Below are positions 1 to 7,349 of a DNA stretch of 22,138 nucleotides, piece by piece. The translations under genes were made by a program, and so were the position numbers. The stretch is from Desulfobacterales bacterium HSG17. Its GTDB lineage: Bacteria; Desulfobacterota; Desulfobacteria; Desulfobacterales; Desulfococcaceae. How positions within the stretch are numbered: the first letter of the stretch is position 1; every line of letters starts with the position of its first letter. The notes under the pieces were generated by a model, which was not told the origin of the DNA, ran no database searches, and saw only the letters and a program-made list of their open reading frames with translations. The stretch is from assembly GCA_030377945.1 (NCBI GenBank), contig JAUCGD010000041.1, forward strand, positions 1 to 22,138, in the 5' to 3' direction.

Positions 1-51
1 GTTGAGACTTTTCGGCCAGACACTACTTATGTATCTTCCTTTTTCATGCAA

Positions 52-90
52 TAAAAAAAGGGGATGATGAAATTTATTCATCACCCCCTT
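52..90 (-). terminator. Intrinsic terminator of the hmc operon
   Basis: Seen directly: two arms, 58-71 and 77-90, pair over 14 positions with one mismatch (64/84) around a 5-nt loop. The stem combines a GC block (60-63 with 85-88) and the GATGAA/TTCATC block. Read on the minus strand, the stem runs straight into a T-rich tract (complement of the A run 53-59). It lies about 30 bp beyond the hmcF stop, as expected for the end of the operon transcript. Confidence 0.9.
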
Positions 91-123
91 AAAACCAAAT
101 AAATATCTATCTGTTAAATCTAT

Positions 124-1521
124 TTATTCTTCTTCCTCTTTAGGCTTAAGATGCTCCGGTACAATGAGCATGTCAATAAGCAGAGGTTTCAGAAACGACC
201 ATCTTATACCGATCTCAAATACTTCTTCCAGATCACGGATTGCATCCCAGCAGTTGTGGCAGGGAGATATTACAAGTTTGCAGCCTGTGTCAAGTATCTG
301 ATCACGTTTAACCTTTAAGCCTGCATTTCTCTGCTGGCGATAGCGTCCCATACCGTTAAATCCGCCTCCGCCTCCACAGCAGAAGTTCTGTTCGCGGTTT
401 GGAATCATTTCACGGAAATCTTCAGCCATATAGCTCATGATTTCACGGCCGCAGTCAGCAAGACCGCCATTCCTGATATAATTACATGAATCCTGGTATG
501 TTACAGGTTCCTTGATCTTTTTGGCAGGATCAATTTTAAGCTTGCCTGTTCTCAAGGCTTCTGCAACCCATTCAACATAATGGAAACTGGGAACAGGAGT
601 CTGACCGCTCTTTATGCCTGCCCAGTAAGGGCCTTCAAGAACTGTTGCACGATAGGCATGTCCGCACTCGGTAACAACCATACTTTTGGGTTTCAGGCGA
701 TGCATGGCATCATAGACTGTTTCCACCTGCATCTTACAGGCTTCCCAGTCTCCTGCAAACATGGCCAGACTGGTTTCTTCCCAGCCTTCGCTTGGAACTG
801 TCCAGTTTTCACCGGCAATATGGAAAAGAATAGCTGCTTCTGCAAGATCTTCAGGATAATGCTTGGGTTCCCTTGCATTAACCGTGTACATAATATCAGC
901 ATTTTCCTTATCTACCGGAATTGTAAGACCTGGCCAGTCTTCCTCATATTCCTCAGCCATCCATTCGCATGTATCAACCCAGTCTTCTGTGGTAACATCC
1001 ATCTGGGCGCGGAATATACGGTGCATACCAGAACCGATCTTCATCTCCCAGGGAACAAAGCCCTGGCCAAAAAGAAGTCCCCTGAGATAGCCGAACATAA
1101 TACCCATATCAATACCTAATGGGCAATAATGGCCGCACCTGTTGCAACAGGTGCATTTTGACCATGCTGTATCCATAGTTTTCATCATGAATTCAGTACT
1201 GACCTGGCCTTTTTTCTTAACAATTTCTCCCAGGGTTGACTGGATCTTGTATGAGGGAACCTGCTCAGGATCTTTATTATTTGCCAGGTACAGAAAACAG
1301 CTTTCTGCACACATGCCGCAATGGGCACATATTTCAAGCCAGGTTTTGATCCTGGATTTTTTTACTAAGGTATTCTGGATTGTTTTCCACAAAAGTTCTG
1401 TATCAACATCCAGGTCTTCCATCTCTTTATAATAATTTTTGCCGTTAGTATCACTTAACAGCGATTGAAGCTGCGGCAGAGTGTTGATTTTTTCTCTGTT
1501 ACAGTATTTTCCTTGTGCCAT
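124..1521 (-). CDS. hmcF: HmcF, HdrD-like cytoplasmic iron-sulfur subunit of the Hmc complex
   Basis: This 465-residue soluble protein is the cytoplasmic FeS subunit of the Hmc transmembrane redox complex, related to HdrD, DsrK and TmcB. Residues 65-75 (C65, C68, C71, C75) and 123-133 (C123, C126, C129, C133) are two classic [4Fe-4S] motifs. The C-terminal half carries the cysteine-rich CCG domain that in HdrB/HdrD holds the noncubane [4Fe-4S] catalytic cluster: C286, C346, C357, the CCGGGGGF block at 381-388, and CHNC at 421-424. No membrane segment or signal peptide is visible. The length is close to that of known HmcF. It is the last gene of the operon and is followed by a strong terminator. 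The start is preceded by a weak GGGG ribosome site. By family knowledge it would exchange electrons with a cytoplasmic thiol/disulfide or ferredoxin-type partner; that partner is not known here. Confidence 0.93.
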   Translation of the reverse strand: MAQGKYCNREKINTLPQLQSLLSDTNGKNYYKEMEDLDVDTELLWKTIQNTLVKKSRIKTWLEICAHCGMCAESCFLYLANNKDPEQVPSYKIQSTLGEIVKKKGQVSTEFMMKTMDTAWSKCTCCNRCGHYCPLGIDMGIMFGYLRGLLFGQGFVPWEMKIGSGMHRIFRAQMDVTTEDWVDTCEWMAEEYEEDWPGLTIPVDKENADIMYTVNAREPKHYPEDLAEAAILFHIAGENWTVPSEGWEETSLAMFAGDWEACKMQVETVYDAMHRLKPKSMVVTECGHAYRATVLEGPYWAGIKSGQTPVPSFHYVEWVAEALRTGKLKIDPAKKIKEPVTYQDSCNYIRNGGLADCGREIMSYMAEDFREMIPNREQNFCCGGGGGFNGMGRYRQQRNAGLKVKRDQILDTGCKLVISPCHNCWDAIRDLEEVFEIGIRWSFLKPLLIDMLIVPEHLKPKEEEE

Positions 1522-1547
1522 TATTTTATCCCCTTTTTATCAGTTAT

Positions 1548-1579
1548 CAGTGAACAGTTATTAAAATAACTGTTCACTG
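1548..1579 (-). repeat. Perfect 14-bp hairpin in the hmcE-hmcF gap
   Basis: Arms CAGTGAACAGTTAT (1548-1561) and ATAACTGTTCACTG (1566-1579) are perfect complements around a TAAA loop. Neighbouring copies of TCAGTTA and TTCACTG extend the repetition on both sides. It fills the 75-bp gap between hmcE and hmcF and is not followed by a T tract, so it does not look like a full intrinsic terminator. It could be a dispersed intergenic repeat or an mRNA stability or processing element. Confidence 0.75.
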
Positions 1580-1596
1580 TTCACTGTAAATTGTAA

Positions 1597-2277
1597 TTAC
1601 CAGGCCATGCCTTTTTTGTTTTTCATACCGCCCCGCTTAATGCCGTAATCCATACCGAGCTGCGCTCTGGACATGAAAAAGAGGATAAAGTGGGAGAGCT
1701 TGGTAAACGGAATAGCAACCAGCATTAATTCACCGCTGAGAATATGCAGAATCAGCCAGAAACTGTAATTTCCGACTTCATGGGCTGCAAAATAGCCGGT
1801 AACAAACGGAGCAACAGCAATGGCTATTAATAAATAGTCGTAGCACGTTGTAATAATTCTAACTTCAGGGAGAGCAATACGGCGAAGCACAAGAAATACG
1901 GCTGCAACCATGAGAGCTATGGTTAAAATATCAGCAGAGCATTCGGAAATTGTAAAAAGGCTGAATCCAAAACGTTCCTGCAAAATAATATTATGAGCCT
2001 GCAAAAATATAGGTGCTGCAAGCAGGCTTATGTGAAAAACAAAAATTAGAGTTGTTAAAAACGGATAAAAGCGCCATCCCCTTGTTCCAAAAGGGATGAG
2101 CCAGTAAATTATAGAGCGCATTGCACCCTTAAAACCGTAAGCTTTATATTCCATATAGGCAACACGGTCCATTTGCCAGTCAAGCCCTTTGATATAAAGG
2201 ACTGCTCTCGCAATAACACCAATAAAGAAAATCCCGAATGACAGCCATGCCAGAGGGCCGGTTACAAATTCATACAT
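1597..2277 (-). CDS. hmcE: HmcE, NarI/DsrM-type cytochrome b membrane subunit
   Basis: This is a 226-residue integral membrane protein with five or six hydrophobic segments, resembling respiratory nitrate reductase gamma (NarI), DsrM and HmcE. Membrane histidines are visible in the second hydrophobic block (FHISLL, then AHN) and the fifth (LILHILSG), consistent with b-heme ligation. The basic C-terminus (KRGGMKNKKG) suggests a cytoplasmic end. The length matches that known for HmcE. The start has a good GGAG site (AAAGGAGATAAAG before ATG). It follows hmcD by 27 bp and precedes hmcF. As in DsrMK and HmcEF pairs, it probably moves electrons from the membrane quinone pool or periplasmic side to the HdrD-like HmcF. 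Heme number and ligands are inferred, not proven. Confidence 0.9.
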   Translation of the reverse strand: MYEFVTGPLAWLSFGIFFIGVIARAVLYIKGLDWQMDRVAYMEYKAYGFKGAMRSIIYWLIPFGTRGWRFYPFLTTLIFVFHISLLAAPIFLQAHNIILQERFGFSLFTISECSADILTIALMVAAVFLVLRRIALPEVRIITTCYDYLLIAIAVAPFVTGYFAAHEVGNYSFWLILHILSGELMLVAIPFTKLSHFILFFMSRAQLGMDYGIKRGGMKNKKGMAW

Positions 2278-2304
2278 CTTTATCTCCTTTTATTTGCCCG
2301 ATGG

Positions 2305-2436
2305 TTAATCTTCATCTCTGTCAGTGAGAAAATTCCAGAAACCCGTAAAGGCAACCAGACCAAGTCCCATCAGGATATAGGTTATACTTTTTGTATGCAG
2401 CATAAAATCCTGAAGCGTATAAATAATGTCATGCAT
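2305..2436 (-). CDS. hmcD: HmcD, 43-residue single-span membrane subunit
   Basis: This small gene fits exactly between hmcC and hmcE. The 43-residue product starts MHDIIYTLQDFML, has one hydrophobic helix (about residues 18-37, including ITYILMGLGLVAFTGFW), and ends in an acidic tail (TDRDED). GGAGG lies 9 nt upstream of the ATG. It begins 20 bp after hmcC ends. Hmc operons of sulfate reducers encode a similarly tiny HmcD (about 47 residues) at precisely this place, which supports the call despite its size. Its function in the complex is not established; a structural role beside HmcC and HmcE is likely. Confidence 0.88.
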   Translation of the reverse strand: MHDIIYTLQDFMLHTKSITYILMGLGLVAFTGFWNFLTDRDED

Positions 2437-2456
2437 ATCTGAAAACCTCCACTTTT

Positions 2457-3647
2457 TTAATGAGATTCCTTGTAATCAGGATGTTCATAAAATATTGGCA
2501 TATTTGTTACGATAAATTTAAAAACAACAATACCTATTGTCACCATGAAAATTGTCAGACCGATCTCTCCCAGGTGCGGAATATATTTATCTTTTAAGGG
2601 CAGATACCAGTTAAAAGCAATAAGGGATACATTCAGTCTGTTTAATATAATTCCAAGAACAGTGAGGATAGAAGCTTTTTTAATTAACTTAAAGTTTTTA
2701 TCCCGTGAACCAACTGCATAGAGAAAGCAGGGCAGAGCAACAAATCCCAGAAGTTCTATGAGAAACCAGATACCAAAACCTGTTCCCAGCAGATGCCAGT
2801 TATTGTCCATGGCAATGCCTATTATCTTGATAACAATATAACCGGCCATGATAAAAGATGCACCTTTGGCAAATCCAAGTACCAGCCCGTCATGCTCTTT
2901 AAGATAGGTTTCATCCATCTTGTCATGAAAATATTTGTGAGACAGGGAGCCTTCAAATATCACCATGGAAAGCCCTGCAAACATACTTGATATAAAGAAG
3001 TAAACTGCAAGGTATTGGGTATACCACAATGGATGAAGCTTGGACGGTGCAATAATAAAAAGCGCTCCTAAAGAAGACTGGTGAAGCGTGGAAAGAATTA
3101 CTCCGAATATGGTAAGTATCAAGGTCAGTTTATATATAACTTTGCGAAGTTTTTTCAAACCCAGCCATTCCAGTACTGCTGTGGAAGATTCCAGGAAAAG
3201 CACTGTCAAGTAGAGAGCAACACACAGACCAACTTCAAAGAGAAGTGAGGTTGTTCCCGGTGAATAAAGCAGGGGATAAGGCAGACGCCAGGGACGTCCG
3301 ACATCATAATGGAGTGAAAATACAACCAGTGCATATCCTAAAAAAGCAGTTAGAATTGCAGGCCGTACAGCAGAATGATATCGTTTCATTCCAAAAAGAT
3401 AACAGGCAGCAGAGGTGGTATATCCTCCGGCAGCCAGAGCAACTCCTGCCATCAGGTCAAAGCCGATCCACAGGCCCCAGGGGTAATTATCATCAAGGTT
3501 TGTTACACTGGACAGGCCTCCGGTAAACCGAAGAATTGTAAGTATCACCCCAATAAACATGATTATGCCCACGGTAATGTTAAACGGTGTGAATAATGAC
3601 CGGTCAGGCTTGAAAAACGTTTTTTTAACAGCTATTTCTTCGGACAT
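2457..3647 (-). CDS. hmcC: HmcC, NrfD-family integral membrane quinol subunit
   Basis: This 396-residue polytopic protein of the NrfD/PsrC family has about ten hydrophobic segments. The N-terminus (about residues 1-17) is hydrophilic with a KKTFFKPDR motif. The first helices carry the typical motifs NYPWGLWIGFDLMAG and GRPWRLPYPLLYSPG near the predicted quinone site. It pairs with the four-cluster ferredoxin HmcB, as NrfD proteins generally do, and would pass electrons between quinone and the periplasmic HmcA/HmcB. The start codon overlaps the hmcB stop (TGATG), with GAGGATG just upstream, so translational coupling is expected. The length is close to that of known HmcC. I see no frameshift or missing segment. 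Confidence 0.93.
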   Translation of the reverse strand: MSEEIAVKKTFFKPDRSLFTPFNITVGIIMFIGVILTILRFTGGLSSVTNLDDNYPWGLWIGFDLMAGVALAAGGYTTSAACYLFGMKRYHSAVRPAILTAFLGYALVVFSLHYDVGRPWRLPYPLLYSPGTTSLLFEVGLCVALYLTVLFLESSTAVLEWLGLKKLRKVIYKLTLILTIFGVILSTLHQSSLGALFIIAPSKLHPLWYTQYLAVYFFISSMFAGLSMVIFEGSLSHKYFHDKMDETYLKEHDGLVLGFAKGASFIMAGYIVIKIIGIAMDNNWHLLGTGFGIWFLIELLGFVALPCFLYAVGSRDKNFKLIKKASILTVLGIILNRLNVSLIAFNWYLPLKDKYIPHLGEIGLTIFMVTIGIVVFKFIVTNMPIFYEHPDYKESH

Positions 3648-4711
3648 CAGGCATCCTCCTCTTTATCTTCCTCTTGGGCCTTTGCAGCTTCTTCAAGAGC
3701 TTTTTTTACTTCTTTCTGAATAGCAGTCTCTTTTTCCTTTGCTGCTTTTTCCAAAGCTGTGGCAAGTTTTTCTTCTGCTGCTGCATTGGTTTCAGCAATG
3801 GCTTCTGTAACAGCCTCTGCCTGTTCTTCCGCAGCAATCTTTTCTTTACGTTTGCTTATGGCATACGCTCCTGTGAGAAAAACAGGCCATAACCCTGCAA
3901 CCATAGGAACAACAGCTAAAGCACCTGATGTAAGACTTGGAGCAGGTGTAATGCCGAGATCCTCGCGCATACCGATCTCTTCAGGAGCAACACCTGTAAG
4001 ATAGAGCCAGCTTGTGCCGCCCATCTCATTTTCTCCGTAAATATGATTTACATATTTTTCAGGATATTTGCGGATACGCTCTTTGGCAATCTTGAGCAGA
4101 TCATCACGTTTGCCATAGGTAAGGGCCTCAACAGGACAGGCTTCAGCACATCCCGGAAGTTTTCCTTCCAGAACCCTGGAATGGCACATGGTACATTTTA
4201 CAACCTTGGGATCAAGAACCTTGTCATATTCATAAGCCGGAATATTAAAAGGACATGCAACCATGCAGTATCGGCATCCTACACATACGGAAGCATCATA
4301 AACAACTGCGCCTTCTTTGGTTTTCTTGAACGCATTTACAAAACATGCTGAAGCACATGCAGGCTCCAGGCAGTGATTACACTGGCTTTTCCTGAATACA
4401 GGATTTTTCGGGTCCTTATCATTGTCATATTTATTGACAACAGTGAAGGCTTCCGAATCTGTTCTTCTTGTTTCATCCAAAACAGACAGATCTTTAAAGG
4501 GTTTTTCCGGCTGAGGAAGATTATTTACCTTGTTGCAGGCATCTTCACAAGACCGGCACCCTACGCAAAGGGTTGTATCATGCAATACACCCATGCTGTC
4601 TGGATATCCTTTAAATTGTTTGTTTGAACCGGCATGTGCTTTAGTACCAACTACTGTACTCAAGCCTGCGCCGCCCATCCATGCTAAAAATTTCCTACGG
4701 GATACTGACAT
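3647..4711 (-). CDS. hmcB: HmcB, Tat-exported four-cluster ferredoxin subunit
   Basis: This is a 354-residue periplasm-facing FeS protein. It opens with a twin-arginine signal (SRRKFLAW, residues 4-11) and a short hydrophobic stretch ending near AHA at residue 27. Four [4Fe-4S] cysteine sets are visible: C49/52/55/59, C111/114/119/123, C143/146/149/153 and C173/176/188/192. This is the HybA/NrfC/DsrO pattern. A hydrophobic segment near 255-283 may anchor the protein. The last 65 residues are an unusual Lys/Glu/Ala-rich, probably coiled-coil, tail. It lies between hmcA and hmcC and overlaps the hmcC start by one base. By family role it wires the cytochrome HmcA to the NrfD subunit HmcC. The GAGGT ribosome site supports this start. 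Confidence 0.93.
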   Translation of the reverse strand: MSVSRRKFLAWMGGAGLSTVVGTKAHAGSNKQFKGYPDSMGVLHDTTLCVGCRSCEDACNKVNNLPQPEKPFKDLSVLDETRRTDSEAFTVVNKYDNDKDPKNPVFRKSQCNHCLEPACASACFVNAFKKTKEGAVVYDASVCVGCRYCMVACPFNIPAYEYDKVLDPKVVKCTMCHSRVLEGKLPGCAEACPVEALTYGKRDDLLKIAKERIRKYPEKYVNHIYGENEMGGTSWLYLTGVAPEEIGMREDLGITPAPSLTSGALAVVPMVAGLWPVFLTGAYAISKRKEKIAAEEQAEAVTEAIAETNAAAEEKLATALEKAAKEKETAIQKEVKKALEEAAKAQEEDKEEDA

Positions 4712-4776
4712 AATTTAGTACCTCTATAAATTAGCTTTATAACGCCTCACATCTTTCTTTGAGGAAGATTCAATCT

Positions 4777-4808
4777 CCCCCTTTTTTTATTATCAGTAAA
4801 AAAGGGGG
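4777..4808 (-). repeat. Hairpin immediately after hmcA, inside the operon
   Basis: Arms 4777-4787 and 4798-4808 form an 11-bp stem of five G-C and six A-T pairs with a 10-nt loop, starting 15 bp after the hmcA stop. The minus-strand RNA shows no T tract after the stem, so complete termination is unlikely. A partial terminator or 3'-end stabiliser that raises the hmcA share of the message would fit a cytochrome needed in excess; that is inference. Confidence 0.7.
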
Positions 4809-4823
4809 AAAAGGGCGAATTTA

Positions 4824-6473
4824 TTATTTTTCTTTATGACAACCGGTACATCCGGCAGGCTTTTCAAGTTTCATTTCTTTATGACAGGTCATACACTGCT
4901 GATGATAAGCACCCATAAGTCCGGGTCTCATCAATTCATTTTCATCAAAAGGCTTGCCATGACAGCTTGAACACTTGGGCGGCTTCTGGGATACAGGGCT
5001 GTTATGATGACATCCCTGGCAGATAGTGCCTTTTTCCCTGTGAAAATAACCGGCCATTTTATTGTCACCGATATTTTTCAACAATGTTTTAACTATCTTG
5101 CGGTGAGGCAGTTCAGCAGCCTGGTATTTATCCATCATCCCTTTGATAACAACTTTTTCAGGTATATCATCGTCAGAATATGTTGCACTGGCAGTTGATC
5201 TGGCTTTCATCATTTTTTCAGCCAGTACTTTGCTGTCACCGCTTTTTACAACATTCATCATATCAGGTGTCAGGTTCTCATGACATTTAAGGCAGGATTC
5301 ATCAGATTGTTTCCGCTGTTTTTCCATGAAAACATGGCATCCCGAACATTTGGGATCCTGCTGATTCAGTTCATGACAGCCCAGGCAGCTCTTATCACTT
5401 CCTATCTGATGAAATGCTTTTTCCAGTTTGACGTAATTACCGTCTTTGGAACCGGAAAGTGTGTGGCATTTGCTGCATTTATCCAGGCTTGCATGATGGC
5501 AGACCCGGCAGGTATCATTATTCTCTTCATGAGCTTTATGATTATAAGCCACTGCATTCATGCGAACATTTCCCAGTCTTCCGTCTTCCGGTTCTTTTTC
5601 ACCTGTTGCCACCATAACCACATCAGGCTGCTTGCGCTCCATACGGGCAATTTTTTCAGCTTTTTTAAATTTTGCCTGGGAGTCGGCAGCATGACACCCG
5701 CTACATTTAACAGGACCTGCATCCAGTTTTTTTGCTATGGTTTTTCTGTGGCATGAAATACAATCAAGATGTGAAGCTTCTTTCATGGAAAGTTTGGAAA
5801 TCTGTGCAGAACCTTTTGCATACTCAGGAACATCTTTGGGATCTTCCAGATGGCAGTATCGGCAGCTTCCTTCTTTTTCTTTCACATAAACAAGCTCTTT
5901 TTTCTCTTCATTAAACTCATGATGGCACTGCTCACATTTCTTTTCCCTGGCTTTGGAATGGCGGAAATGGAGATTCTTATCCATGCCCACAGGCTGTCTG
6001 CTTGACATAACTTCAGGTTCCTTATGGCAGTCGCCGCAGGCAACAGGCCCGGTTTTTACATCCTGAGCACCCATATCGTTATGGCAGTCAATACAGAATT
6101 TGTGATAAATGTCCATTACTTCCTGGCGTGCCGTATCCTCAAGTCTTTTAAACTTGGGAGACAGAGGGTCAATCCCCTCTACTGCTTCCTTAAATAATCC
6201 CGGTATGGAATTACTCTTGGGCAGATGACATGCCAGACAGTCTTTACCCTGTTTTTTCAGGGCATCAGTATGTGCATCATGTAAAAACGTCACTTCAGGC
6301 TTTTCCAGATATCCGAAGACCTTTAATGTGTCAATCATGATGACATCTGCCCTGGATTTGCTCTCATCTTTCGACAATTTTGCAAACACCTGGGTACCAA
6401 TACAATACGTTGAAATCAAGAATACAGCAATCAGGATTCCAACCCACCTAAATTTCATCTTTCCCTTCACCAT
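4824..6473 (-). CDS. hmcA: HmcA, 16-heme high-molecular-weight cytochrome c
   Basis: This is a 549-residue periplasmic multiheme cytochrome c. A signal peptide is evident: basic start MVKGKMKFR, hydrophobic core to about residue 28, then VFA as a likely cleavage site. I count 16 CxxCH heme motifs: CLACH, CIDCH, CGDCH, CEQCH, CRYCH, CISCH, CSGCH, CRVCH, CSKCH, CLGCH, CSGCH, CLKCH, CQGCH, CSSCH, CMTCH and CTGCH. This equals the heme number of known HmcA, and the length (about 545-550) also agrees. Many extra histidines are available as distal ligands. It is the first gene of the operon, with AGAGGA 8 nt before the ATG. In the family it takes electrons from periplasmic hydrogenases or tetraheme cytochrome c3 and passes them to the membrane subunits. 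The 112-bp gap to hmcB contains a hairpin. Confidence 0.95.
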   Translation of the reverse strand: MVKGKMKFRWVGILIAVFLISTYCIGTQVFAKLSKDESKSRADVIMIDTLKVFGYLEKPEVTFLHDAHTDALKKQGKDCLACHLPKSNSIPGLFKEAVEGIDPLSPKFKRLEDTARQEVMDIYHKFCIDCHNDMGAQDVKTGPVACGDCHKEPEVMSSRQPVGMDKNLHFRHSKAREKKCEQCHHEFNEEKKELVYVKEKEGSCRYCHLEDPKDVPEYAKGSAQISKLSMKEASHLDCISCHRKTIAKKLDAGPVKCSGCHAADSQAKFKKAEKIARMERKQPDVVMVATGEKEPEDGRLGNVRMNAVAYNHKAHEENNDTCRVCHHASLDKCSKCHTLSGSKDGNYVKLEKAFHQIGSDKSCLGCHELNQQDPKCSGCHVFMEKQRKQSDESCLKCHENLTPDMMNVVKSGDSKVLAEKMMKARSTASATYSDDDIPEKVVIKGMMDKYQAAELPHRKIVKTLLKNIGDNKMAGYFHREKGTICQGCHHNSPVSQKPPKCSSCHGKPFDENELMRPGLMGAYHQQCMTCHKEMKLEKPAGCTGCHKEK

Positions 6474-6549
6474 AATAGTATCCTCTAAATTAACAGATAT
6501 TTGTTTTCAGGAATTTCCAGTACAAATTTCAAGCTATAACTATAAAAAC

Positions 6550-6606
6550 AATATACAGTCGTAAATAAGGTAAACACTGTATTTTTTCTTCCAAAACACC
6601 TTATTT
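6550..6606 (-). promoter_or_regulatory. Putative regulatory region and promoter of hmcA
   Basis: The region carries the 13-bp core TCGTAAATAAGGT (plus strand, 6559-6571), found again upstream of the response-regulator gene. Here the core is flanked by a perfect 7-bp inverted repeat, ATACAGT (6553-6559) and ACTGTAT (6576-6582). The part AAATAAGGT (6563-6571) recurs inverted at 6598-6606. On the minus strand a TATATT box (6555-6550) follows the core at the same distance as the TATACA box at the second site. No good -35 hexamer is seen, so an activator-dependent promoter is inferred. Confidence 0.5.
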
Positions 6607-6665
6607 TTATAAATTTATGCTTAGTAGTACCAAAACTTCCTTTTCCCACCAAATAAAAAATTCCA

Positions 6666-7037
6666 TCAAGGCTTAATAGCCATAAGATCAATAATTTCAG
6701 CTATTTCAGAAAGACTTAACGAGCCCTTGGCAATGAAATTATCAGCACCGTTATCAAAAGCGGCTGTCCTGTATTCAGGTAAATCATAATCTGTAAGTAT
6801 GATAACCTTTGTTTGCGGATAACTGCTTTTTATTTTACCGGTCAAAGTAAGCCCGTTTTCACCTGGAAGACGGATGTCCATAAATACAAGATCCGGCTGA
6901 ACCGCTTTAATTTTTTGAAGAGCCAGCAAACCGTCTTTTGCTTCTTCTATCTGCATATCAGGAAATCTTTTATTCAAAGCCTCCCTGAATGCTTTTCTGA
7001 AGGTAGCACTGTCTTCAACAATCAATGTTTTACACAT
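6666..7037 (-). CDS. Receiver-only (CheY-like) response regulator, Rrf1-like
   Basis: This 123-residue protein consists only of a REC domain. The acidic pocket E8/D9, phospho-acceptor D54 (in FMDIRLPG), switch T82 and K104 are all present, so it should be phosphorylatable. There is no DNA-binding or enzymatic output domain. It lies directly upstream of hmcA on the same strand, separated by 192 bp. In Desulfovibrio the hmc operon is associated with rrf1, a receiver-domain regulator, and rrf2. A receiver protein next to hmc therefore suggests an Rrf1 counterpart, although here it is upstream rather than downstream and no Rrf2-type HTH gene is in view. No histidine kinase is nearby. The regulatory link is inferred from position and from the motif shared with the hmcA upstream region. 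Confidence 0.8.
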   Translation of the reverse strand: MCKTLIVEDSATFRKAFREALNKRFPDMQIEEAKDGLLALQKIKAVQPDLVFMDIRLPGENGLTLTGKIKSSYPQTKVIILTDYDLPEYRTAAFDNGADNFIAKGSLSLSEIAEIIDLMAIKP

Positions 7038-7093
7038 GGTAAGTTTCCACTGCCGTTTTATACAATATAAAGATTTAGTTAAAATACATCTGC

Positions 7094-7115
7094 TGTATAA
7101 AATCGTAAATAAGGT
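7094..7115 (-). promoter_or_regulatory. Second copy of the hmc-associated motif, upstream of the response regulator gene
   Basis: TCGTAAATAAGGT (plus strand, 7103-7115) is identical to the core upstream of hmcA. A TATA-like box (TATACA read on the minus strand, 7099-7094) sits at the same offset as at hmcA. The site ends about 57 bp before the response regulator start. It lies in the 312-bp divergent gap 7038-7349, which otherwise holds only the ilvE promoter candidate. Confidence 0.5.
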
Positions 7116-7240
7116 TTAGTGTGTATATGCAGTTTATTGAGACTGCATTTTGGACTTTGATTAATTTTGCTTATTCTGACCGGCTGTGCTTTGAAGGGGC
7201 TGTTATATTTAATACATGATAAATACCAAACACATAAAGC

Positions 7241-7269
7241 TTGATTTAAAGATTAATTCTGTTTATAGC
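7241..7269 (+). promoter_or_regulatory. Candidate sigma-70 promoter for ilvE
   Basis: TTGATT (7241-7246) and TATAGC (7264-7269) are separated by 17 bp and lie 80 bp before the ilvE start. The -35 resembles TTGACA and the -10 has four of six consensus bases. This is a weak, sequence-only prediction. Confidence 0.35.
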
Positions 7270-7349
7270 ACCATAAGCTGATAAGGTGGAATATAAGTGC
7301 CGCCTTTTTATATTTACAAAATTGTGGGAATATTACCCAGGGAGGTTTT

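Noticed and set aside
1..51. Possible gene end at the left edge
   Set aside because: Fifty bases beyond the hmc terminator are too few to assign to any frame or family.
580..1119. Open frame of 179 codons on the plus strand within hmcF
   Set aside because: It lies entirely opposite the well-supported hmcF gene, has no family motifs or ribosome site, and is low in recognisable domains; it is an antisense shadow.
5280..5756. Open frame of 158 codons on the plus strand within hmcA
   Set aside because: It is opposite the 16-heme cytochrome gene. The hydrophobic, Phe-rich translation is what antisense reading of Lys/Glu-rich codons gives.
124..6473. Considered a Tmc or Dsr membrane complex instead of Hmc
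   Set aside because: Tmc has a tetraheme cytochrome and Dsr has a triheme DsrJ. The 16-heme first subunit, the small HmcD and the gene order match Hmc.
6485..6691. Small minus-strand frame of 68 codons between the response regulator gene and hmcA
   Set aside because: It covers the regulatory region with the repeated motif, has no ribosome site, and overlaps the end of the response regulator gene.
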